Source: Vibrio tritonius
Lineage (GTDB): Bacteria; Pseudomonadota; Gammaproteobacteria; Enterobacterales; Vibrionaceae
Direction: 5' to 3'
DNA: 64,000 nucleotides
Assembly (NCBI RefSeq): GCF_001547935.1
Contig: NZ_AP014635.1
Span: forward strand, 806,001-870,000
The notes under the pieces are model-generated. The model searched no databases. It was not told the origin of the DNA and saw only the letters and a program-made list of their open reading frames with translations. Positions 1-10,733 of the stretch are shown piece after piece (positions within the stretch are counted from its first letter, which is position 1; every line of letters starts with the position of its first letter). Made by a program: the position numbers and the translations under genes.

Positions 1-24
1 GCCTTACCGCTTGGCGATAGACCT
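1..24 (-). tRNA. tRNA-Gln, 5' end only (cut by window edge)
   Basis: The reverse strand from 24 down to 1 reads AGGTCTATCGCCAAGCGGTA, the acceptor and D-arm of a glutamine tRNA (TATCGCCAAGCGGTAAGGC is typical of tRNA-Gln). The anticodon lies outside the window, so the isotype is inferred from the D-arm and from the order Met-Leu-Gln, which matches the E. coli metT-leuW-glnU operon. The first base appears to be A rather than the usual U of tRNA-Gln. Confidence 0.6.
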
Positions 25-54
25 ACAGCCGATAGCTTTCGCTATCTAAAATAA

Positions 55-139
55 TGGTGCGGAAGGGGAGACTTGAACTCCCACACCTTGCGGCGCCAGA
101 ACCTAAATCTGGTGCGTCTACCAATTTCGCCACTTCCGC
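55..139 (-). tRNA. tRNA-Leu (UAG anticodon)
   Basis: The reverse strand gives an 85-base tRNA with acceptor arms GCGGAAG and CTTCCGC, encoded CCA end (TGG at 55-57), the D-arm AATTGGTAGACGC, anticodon stem-loop CCAGATTTAGGTTCTGG with UAG anticodon, a long class II variable arm (GCGCCGCAAGGTGT) and T-arm GAGTTCAAGTCTC. The long variable arm is diagnostic for Leu or Ser, and the anticodon gives Leu. It is the second gene of the minus-strand tRNA operon. Confidence 0.95.
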
Positions 140-178
140 ATTATTTCCTAAAAGCTCTATTCAAAAGCGTTTAGGAAA

Positions 179-255
179 TGGTGGCTACAACGGGATTCGA
201 ACCTGTGACCCCATCATTATGAGTGATGTGCTCTAACCAGCTGAGCTATGTAGCC
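179..255 (-). tRNA. tRNA-Met, elongator (CAU anticodon)
   Basis: The reverse strand gives a 77-base tRNA starting GGCTACATAGCTCAGCTGG, with anticodon loop CTCATAA (CAU), T-arm GGTTCGAATCCC and encoded CCA (TGG at 179-181). It is nearly identical to the E. coli elongator metT as I remember it. It is the first gene of the operon, about 50 bases downstream of a strong promoter. Confidence 0.95.
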
Positions 256-310
256 ATTTCCAAATTGTTGCTCTCGCTGCTAAGTTGCCTTGTCGTTGAG
301 AACGGAGCGC

Positions 311-339
311 ATTATGCGGATATGACTGGAGAGCGTCAA
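311..339 (-). promoter_or_regulatory. sigma70 promoter of the tRNA operon
   Basis: On the reverse strand a -35 TTGACG (339-334), a 17-base spacer and a -10 CATAAT (316-311) are followed by the GC-rich discriminator GCGCTCC. A GC-rich discriminator is known from stringently controlled stable-RNA promoters. The expected start is near 304, about 50 bases before tRNA-Met. Confidence 0.75.
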
Positions 340-485
340 TAGTTTTTTTGAATAAATTCCCCAAAAATGACCGTTCGTGTTTTTTTTAAGCAAAGAGGCG
401 TGTTTGTGATCAAAAACTGCTAATAAAACAACAGATTCATTTGGCTTGCTTCTTGTCTTTTTTGATACTTTCTTTGTGTTAAAAA

Positions 486-514
486 TAAAAAAGCCAACCG
501 GCAGGTTGGCTTTT
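486..514 (-). terminator. intrinsic terminator after ychF
   Basis: Inverted repeat AGCCAACC / GGTTGGCT (492-499 and 504-511) with a short loop. Read on the minus strand it is followed by a run of T. It ends the pth-ychF transcript. Confidence 0.85.
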
Positions 515-536
515 AAACAATTAGATTGGGTATGAA

Positions 537-1628
537 CTACACATTGAAACGGAAATGCACTACATCGCCATCTTTTACGATGTAATCTTTTCCTTCTAGA
601 CGCCATTTACCCGCTTCTTTGGCACCGCTTTCTCCGCGGAACTGGATGAAATCGTCGTAACCGACAACTTCTGCACGAATAAAGCCGCGCTCAAAGTCGG
701 TATGGATTTTACCCGCAGCTTGTGGCGCTGTTGCACCGACAGGGATAGTCCATGCGCGAACTTCTTTCACACCCGCAGTGAAGTAAGTTTGTAAGTCGAG
801 AAGTTCATAACCTGAGCGAATCACTCGGTTAAGGCCTGGTTCTTCGATACCAAGATCTGCAAGGAACTCATCGCGCTCGTCATCTTCAAGTTCTGCCATT
901 TCTGCTTCAATTGCCGCACAAACAGCTACAACTACAGCATTTTCTTTAGCGGCATGTTCACGAACAGCATCAAGATAGGCATTATCTTCAAAACCATCTT
1001 CATTGACATTCGCAATGTACATAGTTGGTTTGAGGGTTAAGAAGTTGAGATAACCGACAGCTGCGGTTTCTTCTTTACTAAGTTCAACTGAACGAGCTGA
1101 GCCACCTTCGGTCAGAACTGGTAGCAGTTTTTCTAGCACAGTCAGTTCAAATTTTGCGTCTTTGTCGCCGCCTTTAGCGCGTTTCGCTTGGCGTTGAATG
1201 GCGCGTTCGCAACTGTCTAAATCTGCTAGAGCGAGTTCCAAGTTGATGACTTCAATATCTTCAATCGGTGACACTTTACCTGCTACGTGAACGATGTTTT
1301 CGTTTTCGAAACAACGAACAACGTGACCGATCGCATCAGTTTCACGGATGTTAGCTAGGAATTTATTACCTAAGCCTTCACCTTTAGAGGCGCCAGCAAC
1401 TAGGCCTGCAATGTCCACAAATTCCATAGTGGTTGGCAGAACACGCTCTGGATTTACGATTTCAGATAGCGCATCAAGACGCAAATCTGGCACAGGTACA
1501 ACACCTGTGTTTGGCTCAATAGTACAAAACGGGAAGTTAGCCGCTTCGATACCTGCTTTGGTAAGTGCATTAAAAAGAGTCGATTTACCTACGTTTGGTA
1601 AACCCACAATGCCACATTTAAAACCCAT
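537..1628 (-). CDS. ychF: redox-regulated ATPase YchF (Obg-like)
   Basis: The 363-residue protein has the family's usual length. It has a P-loop near the N-terminus ([14 protein letters not shown], about residues 9-22), a G3-type [17 protein letters not shown] segment, the NVNE variant of the G4 motif that favours ATP over GTP, a coiled-coil insertion in the middle and a C-terminal TGS domain (TFFTAG-like [12 protein letters not shown] onward). The family binds ribosomes and is linked to oxidative-stress response and translation quality control. It sits 10 bases downstream of pth, the same pair as in E. coli, so the two are probably co-transcribed, with a terminator directly after. Confidence 0.97.
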   Translation of the reverse strand: MGFKCGIVGLPNVGKSTLFNALTKAGIEAANFPFCTIEPNTGVVPVPDLRLDALSEIVNPERVLPTTMEFVDIAGLVAGASKGEGLGNKFLANIRETDAIGHVVRCFENENIVHVAGKVSPIEDIEVINLELALADLDSCERAIQRQAKRAKGGDKDAKFELTVLEKLLPVLTEGGSARSVELSKEETAAVGYLNFLTLKPTMYIANVNEDGFEDNAYLDAVREHAAKENAVVVAVCAAIEAEMAELEDDERDEFLADLGIEEPGLNRVIRSGYELLDLQTYFTAGVKEVRAWTIPVGATAPQAAGKIHTDFERGFIRAEVVGYDDFIQFRGESGAKEAGKWRLEGKDYIVKDGDVVHFRFNV

Positions 1629-1638
1629 GACTATAACC

Positions 1639-2229
1639 TTATTCAGCTTTGAACGTGTGTAAGCGGTTTTGTGCTTTTGTTAGACCATCTTTCAGCAAAA
1701 TGTCTAGGCAACGAACGGATTCGTCTACCACGGCATTTAAACACTCTTGCTCTTTAGCAGGAGCTTTGCCTAACACATAGCCAGCTACTTTATCTTTATG
1801 TCCAGGATGGCCAATGCCAATCCGCAGACGGTAAAATTCTTTGTTGTTACCGAGTTTGGAAATGGTGTCTTTTAAGCCGTTATGGCCACCATGACCGCCC
1901 CCTTTCTTGAATTTAGCCACTCCCGGTGGAAGATCCAGTTCATCATGGGCGACCATGATTTCTTCAGGAGCGATCTGGTAAAACTTCGCTAGGGCTGCAA
2001 TCGCCTTACCAGATAGATTCATATAGGTTGTCGGAATAAGCAAACGCAAATCTTCACCATCTTTCATGATACGTGCCGTCAAACCAAAGAATTTAGGTTC
2101 ATTCTTAAGTACAACGTTGTTCATGCGGGCCAGTTCTTCAACAACCCAAGCGCCAGCGTTATGGCGAGTACGCTCATATTCCGCTCCCGGATTGCCTAAT
2201 CCGACGAGCAATTTTATTGGTTGACTCAA
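1639..2229 (-). CDS. pth: peptidyl-tRNA hydrolase
   Basis: Pth releases peptides from stalled peptidyl-tRNA and so recycles tRNA. The motif [17 protein letters not shown] near the N-terminus contains the catalytic His (about residue 23). A family Asp lies in the [10 protein letters not shown] segment, and the [11 protein letters not shown] substrate loop is present. I chose the TTG codon at 2229 as start. It gives 196 residues starting [12 protein letters not shown] and has an AAGGGA ribosome site 7 bases upstream. A longer frame from 2283 would add a tail unlike the family. An extended -10 (TGCTATCAT, 2271-2263) lies about 35 bases upstream of the start. Confidence 0.96.
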   Translation of the reverse strand: MSQPIKLLVGLGNPGAEYERTRHNAGAWVVEELARMNNVVLKNEPKFFGLTARIMKDGEDLRLLIPTTYMNLSGKAIAALAKFYQIAPEEIMVAHDELDLPPGVAKFKKGGGHGGHNGLKDTISKLGNNKEFYRLRIGIGHPGHKDKVAGYVLGKAPAKEQECLNAVVDESVRCLDILLKDGLTKAQNRLHTFKAE

Positions 2230-2262
2230 GGTGTTATCCCTTCGTAAACAGAAAAGCGCCGT

Positions 2263-2271
2263 ATGATAGCA
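2263..2271 (-). promoter_or_regulatory. candidate extended -10 promoter for pth-ychF
   Basis: The reverse strand reads TGC-TATCAT, an extended -10 element. No clear -35 is seen 17 bases upstream, which extended -10 promoters tolerate. It would give a leader of about 27 bases to the TTG start of pth. Confidence 0.4.
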
Positions 2272-2317
2272 CAGATTTATCATTTAGGGCGATAGAGTGC
2301 CCAACTGCTCATGCGCC

Positions 2318-2353
2318 ATAAAAAAACGCCCTATCCGAAGATAAGGCGTTTTA
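2318..2353 (-). terminator. intrinsic terminator after prs
   Basis: On the minus strand AAAACGCCTTATC, a TTCG loop and GATAGGGCGTTTTTTT form a hairpin with one mismatch or wobble pair and a long T run. It ends the lolB-ispE-prs transcript. Confidence 0.88.
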
Positions 2354-2371
2354 TCGCAATTTGAACCAGAA

Positions 2372-3319
2372 TTATTGGTTAAACATTGCTGAGATTGATT
2401 CTTCGTTACTGATGCGACGAATCGCTTCAGCCAGCATAGTAGAAAGTGTTAATTGACTTACTTTGCCGGTTGCGGCCATCTCTTTGGTTAGTGTGATTGA
2501 ATCAGTGACGATCACTTGGTCTAACACAGAGTTTTTGATGTTTTTCGCAGCGTTGCCTGAGAAAACTGCGTGAGTTGCGTAAGCAAATACACGTTTTGCG
2601 CCACGGTTCTTTAATGCTTCTGCCGCTTTACATAGTGTGCCGCCTGTGTCGATCATATCATCAACGATGATGCAGTCACGACCTTCAACGTCACCAATAA
2701 GGTTCATCACCTCAGAAACGTTAGCGCGAGGGCGACGTTTATCAACAATAGCGATATCGATGTCACCCATGGCTTTTGCTGTTGCACGAGCACGTACAAC
2801 GCCGCCTAGGTCAGGAGATACCACAACTGGATCTTCTAGTGCGCGCTCTTTCATGTCTTCTAGTAGGACAGGAGTACCAAAAATGTTGTCCACTGGAACA
2901 TCAAAGAAGCCTTGAATTTGTTCAGCATGAAGGTCGATAGTAAGAACACGGTCAACGCCGACGTTAGAAAGGAAATCTGCAACAACTTTTGCAGTAATTG
3001 GCACACGAGCAGAACGTACGCGACGGTCTTGACGAGCATAACCAAAGTATGGGATCACAGCAGTAATACGGCCTGCTGAAGCTCGGCGCATCGCGTCAAT
3101 CATTACCACCAATTCAATTAGGTTGTCATTGGTTGGTGCGCAGGTTGATTGGATGATGAATACATCGCTACCGCGTACATTTTCGTTAATTTGTACTGCA
3201 ACTTCACCGTCGGAAAAACGGGAAACAGTTGCATCACCAAGGGAAATGTAGAGACGTTCAGCAATACGTTGGGCTAGTTCAGGTGTGGCGTTACCAGCAA
3301 ATAGCTTCATATCAGGCAC
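2372..3319 (-). CDS. prs: ribose-phosphate pyrophosphokinase (PRPP synthetase)
   Basis: It makes PRPP from ribose 5-phosphate and ATP for purine, pyrimidine, NAD, His and Trp synthesis. The 315-residue length equals E. coli Prs, and the N-terminus [15 protein letters not shown] is the same. It has the flexible-loop segment [16 protein letters not shown], the metal/ATP His in [12 protein letters not shown], and the PRPP-binding signature [14 protein letters not shown] (about residues 216-229). It is the third gene of the lolB-ispE-prs cluster, 29 bases after ispE. Confidence 0.98.
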   Translation of the reverse strand: MPDMKLFAGNATPELAQRIAERLYISLGDATVSRFSDGEVAVQINENVRGSDVFIIQSTCAPTNDNLIELVVMIDAMRRASAGRITAVIPYFGYARQDRRVRSARVPITAKVVADFLSNVGVDRVLTIDLHAEQIQGFFDVPVDNIFGTPVLLEDMKERALEDPVVVSPDLGGVVRARATAKAMGDIDIAIVDKRRPRANVSEVMNLIGDVEGRDCIIVDDMIDTGGTLCKAAEALKNRGAKRVFAYATHAVFSGNAAKNIKNSVLDQVIVTDSITLTKEMAATGKVSQLTLSTMLAEAIRRISNEESISAMFNQ

Positions 3320-3348
3320 GGTGGAAACCTCAGGGTTGCGTCCAGTTT

Positions 3349-4221
3349 TTAAATAGAAAGGGTCTGGGCTGCTTTATACACAGCCAATGTCTCTTTTAGC
3401 GGGGAAATATTGCGCCCTTGGGCGACAAACGCTGAGACATTATCAACAAGTTCGGCAAGGACAGCATTTGCTTCTTGCTTACTGGAAAACTCGGCAAAAA
3501 CGCAAGATCCCGTCCCGGTCAATCTTGACGGCGCGTATTGTAGCAGCCATGAAAGTTTCTTATCAACCTCTGGGTACAGTAAACGGACAATTTTTTCGCA
3601 ATCGTTTTCGTACTGAGTGGCAAGAAGTGTTGCTAAATCTCGCTTTGGCGTGTCTCGGGTTAAATCTGGATGAGTGAAAATTTCCTTTGTTGCAATCGAG
3701 ACATTGGGTCTGATCACTAAGTACCACTTCTCTTCTGGTGTTACTTGGGTTAATTGTTCACCAACCCCTTCGGCAAATGCAGCAAAGCCACGCACGAAAA
3801 CCGGCACATCAGCCCCTAGAGATAAACCTAATTGGGCCAGTTCGTCATCGTTTAAATTGGTTTGCCACAGATGATTGAGGGCAACCAGAGTGGTCGCGGC
3901 ATTTGAAGAGCCGCCCCCAATACCGCCGCCCATCGGCAACACCTTGGTAAGTTTTATCGCAGCGCCCAAACGACAACCGCTTTTTTCTTGCAGTAAACGA
4001 GCGGCTTTCCAAATCAAATTGTCTTCTAATGCAACGCCTTCGATGGCAGGAGTTAGGGTGATTTCTCCGCTGTCATTGGCTTGGATACTCAGCTCATCAC
4101 CATGATCTAAGAACTGGAACAGGGTTTGTAACTCATGGTAACCGTTAGCTTGTTGTCCATTGATGTACAAGAACAGATTTAATTTCGCTGGTGAAGGCCA
4201 ATGCGTTTCGGTGGTAATCAT
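3349..4221 (-). CDS. ispE: 4-diphosphocytidyl-2-C-methyl-D-erythritol kinase
   Basis: A GHMP-family kinase of the MEP isoprenoid pathway that phosphorylates CDP-ME. The signature [14 protein letters not shown] (about residues 94-107) is the ATP-binding loop. [11 protein letters not shown] at the N-terminus and the C-terminal [11 protein letters not shown] loop complete the fold. I place the start at 4221 ([14 protein letters not shown], 290 residues), where the ATG overlaps the lolB TGA in an ATGA junction. An in-frame ATG at 4236 would give 295 residues and has no better ribosome site. Translation is probably coupled to lolB. Confidence 0.95.
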   Translation of the reverse strand: MITTETHWPSPAKLNLFLYINGQQANGYHELQTLFQFLDHGDELSIQANDSGEITLTPAIEGVALEDNLIWKAARLLQEKSGCRLGAAIKLTKVLPMGGGIGGGSSNAATTLVALNHLWQTNLNDDELAQLGLSLGADVPVFVRGFAAFAEGVGEQLTQVTPEEKWYLVIRPNVSIATKEIFTHPDLTRDTPKRDLATLLATQYENDCEKIVRLLYPEVDKKLSWLLQYAPSRLTGTGSCVFAEFSSKQEANAVLAELVDNVSAFVAQGRNISPLKETLAVYKAAQTLSI

Positions 4222-4841
4222 TGAGGCAGAGTCCATTTCGATATCACAATATTCAGTTTGGTGTTGGCTTGAGTTAGCTTGAGTTTAGTTGGTAGAGCCA
4301 ATGGTTTTTCATTTGCCACTTCAACCAGCTCATAAGCGTTATAAGTCACTAACCAACGTTGTGGGCCAATCGCTTTAACAAGCGACGCTAATGTATTGTT
4401 GTTATTAAGGATATAATCGTCAGCATCGCTAGGTTGGCCAAGAATCCAATGCTCTAATGGTGCGACTGGAATTGATAAGCCGGTGAGTTGGGCTATCAAT
4501 GTTTGCGCGTCTTGAGCTCGAAAAATTTGGTCGTCGTAGGTCTCTACCTGAGCGCCTTGCTCTGTCACCGTAAGGTGAAGTACGGTTTGACCTAAAAAGC
4601 TTGTTAGTCTGAGATCTGAGCTGTTAGGACCTTTTTGCCATTGAAAGTTAAGTGATTGGCGCTTTTCGGGAGAGATATAACCCAATTTGCCAGAGATTTT
4701 GAACTGTTCGATCTTATCGAGCCTAGCCTGATGAGCTTGCCAATCAATATTTGTAATCGGTGTGTTTGATACGGTACTACACCCAGCTAATACAAATAAC
4801 AGGGTGAATAATATTAAAAAACGGTTAGCAGCCAATGTCAT
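4218..4841 (-). CDS. lolB: outer-membrane lipoprotein receptor LolB
   Basis: LolB accepts lipoproteins from LolA and inserts them into the outer membrane. The 207-residue protein begins with a lipoprotein signal peptide whose lipobox LAGC puts the lipidated Cys at residue 21. The mature part contains the family pattern [20 protein letters not shown]. It heads the lolB-ispE-prs cluster and is divergent from hemA, the arrangement known from E. coli and Vibrio. Confidence 0.93.
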   Translation of the reverse strand: MTLAANRFLILFTLLFVLAGCSTVSNTPITNIDWQAHQARLDKIEQFKISGKLGYISPEKRQSLNFQWQKGPNSSDLRLTSFLGQTVLHLTVTEQGAQVETYDDQIFRAQDAQTLIAQLTGLSIPVAPLEHWILGQPSDADDYILNNNNTLASLVKAIGPQRWLVTYNAYELVEVANEKPLALPTKLKLTQANTKLNIVISKWTLPQ

Positions 4842-5160
4842 TATTTGTTCTCTTTTCTTATCTATTGTTTGAAAAGTGGAGTATTTCGTGAATGAAGCAA
4901 GTTCATTTTTTAGGTCTTAAGTTGTGGTTTATGCAAATTATTTAAGCCGATATGAGCAACTAACCAACGACTTAGTAATGGAAATGGACCTTAAGTAAAC
5001 CTCTTCAATGCAGAGTAGGACTCTGCTCTATTTTGGGTATAAACTATAACATTGATGTCAGAAAGTCGTGAAAACAAATTGGCTTCAGGCTTTCAATCAT
5101 ACTGGGCATCAAGTAAAATTCTGCTCCTGATCAATTTTCTTACCAGAGAATCCTCTATCG
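4842..5160. other. divergent lolB/hemA intergenic region
   Basis: About 319 bases that must hold promoters for both directions. On the plus strand a TATAAA (5038-5043) could be a -10 for hemA, but I find no good -35. A perfect inverted repeat CAGAGT-AGG-ACTCTG (5011-5025) lies just upstream of it. I see no open frame or RNA gene. Confidence 0.5.
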
Positions 5161-6423
5161 ATGTCTTTGCTTGCTATTGGTATTAACCACAATACAGCGT
5201 CGGTTGAATTGCGAGAAAAAGTCGCCTTCGGTCCAGAAAAACTGAAAGATGCTCTAACGCAGTTATCAACCAGCTCCCACGTAAATGGTGGCGTAATTTT
5301 GTCTACCTGTAACCGTACGGAGATCTATTGTGATGTTAAATCGGCTAGCAAAAACAAGGTGATTGAGTGGTTGTCGCAATTTCATGAACTGAAATTGGAA
5401 GATATTAAGCCCAGCTTATATGTGCATGAAGAACAAGCGGCGATTCGTCATTTAATGCGAGTTTCGTGTGGGTTAGATTCATTGGTATTAGGTGAGCCAC
5501 AAATTCTTGGGCAAGTGAAGCAGGCGTATTCAGACTCGCGTGAAAACCATGCGGTTGACCCAGCTTTAGAAAAGCTGTTCCAAAAAGCCTTTTCTGTTGC
5601 GAAGCGGGTTCGTACCGAGACCGATATTGGTGGTCATGCCGTTTCAGTAGCCTATGCCGCGTGTACGTTAGCGAAACACATTTTCGAATCCCTTGATGAT
5701 GCTACCGTCTTGTTAGTTGGTGCTGGTGAGACAATTGAGTTAGTGGCCACACATTTGGCGGGGCACAATTGTAAACGTATGATTGTTGCTAACCGAACGA
5801 TAGAACGAGCCAAAGTATTAGCAGACCAGTTTGGCGGTGAGGTCATTACCTTGAATGAAATTCCCGATTACTTGCAATATGCGGATATTGTGATTAGTTC
5901 GACGGCAAGCCCATTGCCGATAATCGGTAAAGGGATGGTTGAAACCGCACTGAAAAAGCGTCGTTACCAACCCATGTTATTGGTCGATATTGCCGTGCCG
6001 CGCGATATTGAGGCCCAAGTTGGTGGTTTAAGTGATGTTTACCTTTACTCCGTTGATGATCTGCAATCGATCGTCGATAACAACCTCGAACAGCGTAAAG
6101 TGGAAGCGGTACAGGCAGAAGCCATTGTCAGTGAAGAGAGTGCTTCTTTTATGTCATGGATGCGCTCACTGCAAGCGGTTGATAGTATTCGCGAATATCG
6201 TCAAAGCTCTAACGATATTCGCGAAGAGCTATTACAGAAAAGTTTGCAAGCGCTGGCATCCGGTGGCGATCCAGAAAAATTGCTCATTGAACTGAGCAAA
6301 AAACTGACTAATAAACTGATTCATGCTCCAACTCGTGCTTTACAAAGTGCAGCAGAGCAGGGGGAGCCAGCTAAACTAGCCGTAATCAGACAAAGTTTGG
6401 GTCTTGATGACCCTCAACAATAA
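5161..6423 (+). CDS. hemA: glutamyl-tRNA reductase
   Basis: First committed step of C5 tetrapyrrole synthesis, reducing Glu-tRNA to glutamate-1-semialdehyde with NADPH. The 420-residue protein has the catalytic Cys50 in STCNRTEIY, the substrate signature [17 protein letters not shown], the NADPH-binding motif [13 protein letters not shown] and a C-terminal dimerisation helix region. It starts the run hemA-prfA-prmC-sirB2-sirB1-kdsA, which is tightly spaced and in the classical gammaproteobacterial order. Confidence 0.98.
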   Translation: MSLLAIGINHNTASVELREKVAFGPEKLKDALTQLSTSSHVNGGVILSTCNRTEIYCDVKSASKNKVIEWLSQFHELKLEDIKPSLYVHEEQAAIRHLMRVSCGLDSLVLGEPQILGQVKQAYSDSRENHAVDPALEKLFQKAFSVAKRVRTETDIGGHAVSVAYAACTLAKHIFESLDDATVLLVGAGETIELVATHLAGHNCKRMIVANRTIERAKVLADQFGGEVITLNEIPDYLQYADIVISSTASPLPIIGKGMVETALKKRRYQPMLLVDIAVPRDIEAQVGGLSDVYLYSVDDLQSIVDNNLEQRKVEAVQAEAIVSEESASFMSWMRSLQAVDSIREYRQSSNDIREELLQKSLQALASGGDPEKLLIELSKKLTNKLIHAPTRALQSAAEQGEPAKLAVIRQSLGLDDPQQ

Positions 6424-6449
6424 AGTTAATCCGAGTTAAAGAAGAATCT

Positions 6450-7538
6450 ATGAAAGCGTCGATTTTAGTAAAGCTTGAAACCTTAGTTGAACGTTATGAA
6501 GAAGTTCAACACCTTCTTGGTGACCCAGGAGTGATTGGCGATCAAGATAAATTCCGTGCTCTGTCAAAAGAGTATTCGCAGTTGGAAGAGATTACCAAGT
6601 GTTTTCAAGCTTACAAACAAGCTCAAGAAGACTTAGCTGCAGCACAAGAGATGGCGAAAGAAGATGACGCAGAAATGCGTGAAATGGCCGAAGAAGAAGT
6701 GGCTGCTGCGAGTGCATCGATTGAACAACTGGCAGCTGAATTAGAAATTCTACTACTGCCTAAAGATCCAAATGACGACCGTAACTGTTTCCTCGAAATC
6801 CGTGCGGGTGCTGGCGGCGATGAAGCGGGTATCTTTGCTGGTGATTTGTTCCGCATGTACAGCCGTTTTGCTGAGAAGAAAGGTTGGAAGATTGAAGTGA
6901 TGTCTTCCAACGAAGCTGAGCACGGCGGTTACAAAGAGATGATCGCGAAAGTGAATGGTGAAGGTGCTTACGGCGTTCTAAAATTCGAATCAGGTGGTCA
7001 CCGCGTACAACGAGTGCCTGAAACCGAATCGCAAGGACGTGTTCATACCTCTGCATGTACTGTCGCTGTTATGCCAGAAATTCCTGAAGCTGAGATTCCA
7101 GAAATTCGTACCGGTGATTTGCGTATTGATACCTTCCGTTCCTCTGGTGCGGGTGGTCAGCACGTAAACACCACCGACTCAGCTATTCGTATTACTCACT
7201 TACCAACGGGTATTGTGGTGGAATGTCAGGACGAGCGTTCACAACATAAGAACAAAGCTAAAGCGATGTCTGTGCTTGCTGCACGTATTGCCCAAGCTGA
7301 AGAAGCGAAGCGTGCGGCAGAAATTTCAGACACGCGCCGTAACCTACTTGGTTCGGGGGATCGTAGTGACCGTATCCGTACCTATAACTACCCGCAAGGC
7401 CGTGTGTCAGATCACCGCATTAACTTAACGGTTTACCGTTTAAGTGAAGTGATGGAAGGAGACATGCAAACGCTTATCGATCCTGTGATCCAAGAGCACC
7501 AAGCGGATCAATTGGCGGCTTTAGCTGAGCAAAACTAA
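6450..7538 (+). CDS. prfA: peptide chain release factor 1
   Basis: RF1 reads UAA and UAG. The 362-residue protein contains the P-x-T anticodon-like motif as PET in [10 protein letters not shown] (E. coli has PAT), and the catalytic GGQ in [14 protein letters not shown]. The Gln of GGQ is the substrate of PrmC, encoded 3 bases downstream. It lies 26 bases after hemA with an AAAGAAG ribosome site. Confidence 0.98.
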   Translation: MKASILVKLETLVERYEEVQHLLGDPGVIGDQDKFRALSKEYSQLEEITKCFQAYKQAQEDLAAAQEMAKEDDAEMREMAEEEVAAASASIEQLAAELEILLLPKDPNDDRNCFLEIRAGAGGDEAGIFAGDLFRMYSRFAEKKGWKIEVMSSNEAEHGGYKEMIAKVNGEGAYGVLKFESGGHRVQRVPETESQGRVHTSACTVAVMPEIPEAEIPEIRTGDLRIDTFRSSGAGGQHVNTTDSAIRITHLPTGIVVECQDERSQHKNKAKAMSVLAARIAQAEEAKRAAEISDTRRNLLGSGDRSDRIRTYNYPQGRVSDHRINLTVYRLSEVMEGDMQTLIDPVIQEHQADQLAALAEQN

Positions 7539-7541
7539 TTC

Positions 7542-8387
7542 ATGTCACAGACTTTAGATGCCGCCTTAAAGGCGGCAATTTCACAGCTAGAGGCAAGTGG
7601 CAGTGATTCGCCGTCGCTCGATGCGGCGGTACTGCTTTGCCATACCTTAGATAAACCTCGTTCTTACTTACTCACTTGGCCCGACAAGCTTCTTAATCAA
7701 GATCAGTTAACTCAATTTAACCAGTTGATTGAACGTCGAGTTCAAGGTGAGCCTGTCGCCTATATTATTGGTGAGCGCGAATTTTGGTCATTACCTCTAA
7801 AAGTCTCTCCTTCTACTTTGATTCCCCGTCCGGATACTGAACGCTTGGTGGAAGTCGCTTTAGAAAAAGCGGGCGAGCAAGGCGCCATTCTTGATTTAGG
7901 TACGGGGACGGGGGCGATTGCGCTGGCTTTAGCCTCCGAGTTGCCACATCGAGAGGTGGTGGGGATTGATCTACAACCGCAAGCTCAGCAACTTGCCACC
8001 AGTAATGCAGAGCGGCTAAACATTACCAATGTCACCTTTTTGCACGGTAGTTGGTTTGAACCATTACAAAGCGGTACGAAGTTTGCTTTGATAGTATCGA
8101 ATCCACCGTACATTGAAAAAAATGACCCTCATTTGACGCAGGGCGATGTTCGATTTGAACCGTTAACTGCTCTTGTGGCAGAAGATAATGGTCTTGCTGA
8201 TATTAAATACATTAGCCAAGAGGCTCGGGCATTTTTGACCGACCAAGGCTGGTTGGCATTTGAGCATGGTTATGATCAAGGTGAGGCGGTGCGTAGCATT
8301 ATGATTAATTTGGGGTATCACCAAGTGGCTACAGTACAGGATTATGCCGGACAAGATCGTGTCACTTTAGGTCAGTTTCAACAATAG
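7542..8387 (+). CDS. prmC: release factor glutamine methyltransferase
   Basis: A SAM-dependent methyltransferase that modifies the Gln of the GGQ motif in RF1 and RF2. It has an N-terminal helical substrate domain, the SAM loop LDLGTGTGAIALAL (about residues 112-125) and the NPPY catalytic motif in VSNPPYIEK. At 281 residues it has normal length. It starts 3 bases after prfA, so translation is probably coupled. Confidence 0.97.
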   Translation: MSQTLDAALKAAISQLEASGSDSPSLDAAVLLCHTLDKPRSYLLTWPDKLLNQDQLTQFNQLIERRVQGEPVAYIIGEREFWSLPLKVSPSTLIPRPDTERLVEVALEKAGEQGAILDLGTGTGAIALALASELPHREVVGIDLQPQAQQLATSNAERLNITNVTFLHGSWFEPLQSGTKFALIVSNPPYIEKNDPHLTQGDVRFEPLTALVAEDNGLADIKYISQEARAFLTDQGWLAFEHGYDQGEAVRSIMINLGYHQVATVQDYAGQDRVTLGQFQQ

Positions 8388-8398
8388 CGAGCAACGCA

Positions 8399-8782
8399 AT
8401 GTACGTTTTTCTCAAAAATTTACATCTATTAACCATAGGCATCAGTGTGTTCTTACTGAGTATTCGTTATGTGTTAATGATGATGGATTCCCCAAAATTA
8501 CAGAACAAATTCTTAAAAATTTTTCCTCATGTTAACGATACGGCGTTATTACTGACAGGTATCGCACTGATTTATATCACAGGTTTTGTACCATGGTCGC
8601 CTGCAGTACCGTGGATGATGAGTAAACTAACGTGTGTGATTGCGTATATTGCATTGGGCTTTTTCGCGCTCAAGATTGGCCGCAATAAAATGTTACGCAC
8701 ATTCGCGTTTTTTGGGGCACTGGGTTGGTTAGCCATGGCAGGGAAGATTGCGGTGACTAAACTACCGATGTTTTTTAGCTAA
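8399..8782 (+). CDS. SirB2 family membrane protein
   Basis: A 127-residue protein with four hydrophobic helices and a conserved HLLTIGISVFLLSIRY-like first helix. It matches the SirB2/YchQ family in the same place (after prmC, before sirB1). The biochemical role is unknown. The name comes from an early genetic link to Salmonella sirA that does not define a function. Confidence 0.85.
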   Translation: MYVFLKNLHLLTIGISVFLLSIRYVLMMMDSPKLQNKFLKIFPHVNDTALLLTGIALIYITGFVPWSPAVPWMMSKLTCVIAYIALGFFALKIGRNKMLRTFAFFGALGWLAMAGKIAVTKLPMFFS

Positions 8783-8797
8783 ATACAGAGTACTTTG

Positions 8798-10485
<1,688 letters not shown>

Positions 10486-10504
10486 GCTTTTGGGTTAGAG
10501 AAAT

Positions 10505-10534
10505 TTAAAAAACCACCGCAAGGTGGTTTTTTTA
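10505..10534 (+). terminator. intrinsic terminator after kdsA
   Basis: AACCACC-GCAA-GGTGGTT (10511-10528) followed by a T run. It closes the hemA-kdsA operon. Confidence 0.9.
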
Positions 10535-10643
10535 TGGAAAATCAATGGGGTTTACGTGTGTTTATCACGCAATGCCGCTATTCACTTCATTTATAACGTG
10601 ACCTTGAATGCATAAGTTTGTAACCTAATCGATATGCGTAGTA

Positions 10644-10686
10644 CAGGGAAGTGCTTAACCATGTTTCGTTTTGGGAACCTTCCCTG
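10644..10686 (+). other. long-range inverted repeat in the leader of the 5'-nucleotidase gene
   Basis: CAGGGAAG (10644-10651) pairs perfectly with CTTCCCTG (10679-10686) across a 27-base loop, ending about 47 bases before the start codon. It could be a leader stem-loop. I see no T run and no known riboswitch class. Confidence 0.4.
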
Positions 10687-10733
10687 CATTAACGCCCTAC
10701 AGCAGTGGATATTAAACGTTCAAAGGTATGACA

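Larger units (their letters stand above)
256..536. other. intergenic region, tRNA operon to ychF
   Basis: This stretch holds the tRNA promoter and the ychF terminator. Between about 345 and 480 it is AT-rich, and I see no convincing gene or structured element there. A possible reading frame that crosses into ychF at 280-606 is an out-of-frame shadow. Confidence 0.7.

Noticed and set aside
280..606. 108-residue minus-strand frame crossing the end of ychF
   Set aside because: It overlaps ychF in another frame, runs through the terminator and has no ribosome site or family pattern.
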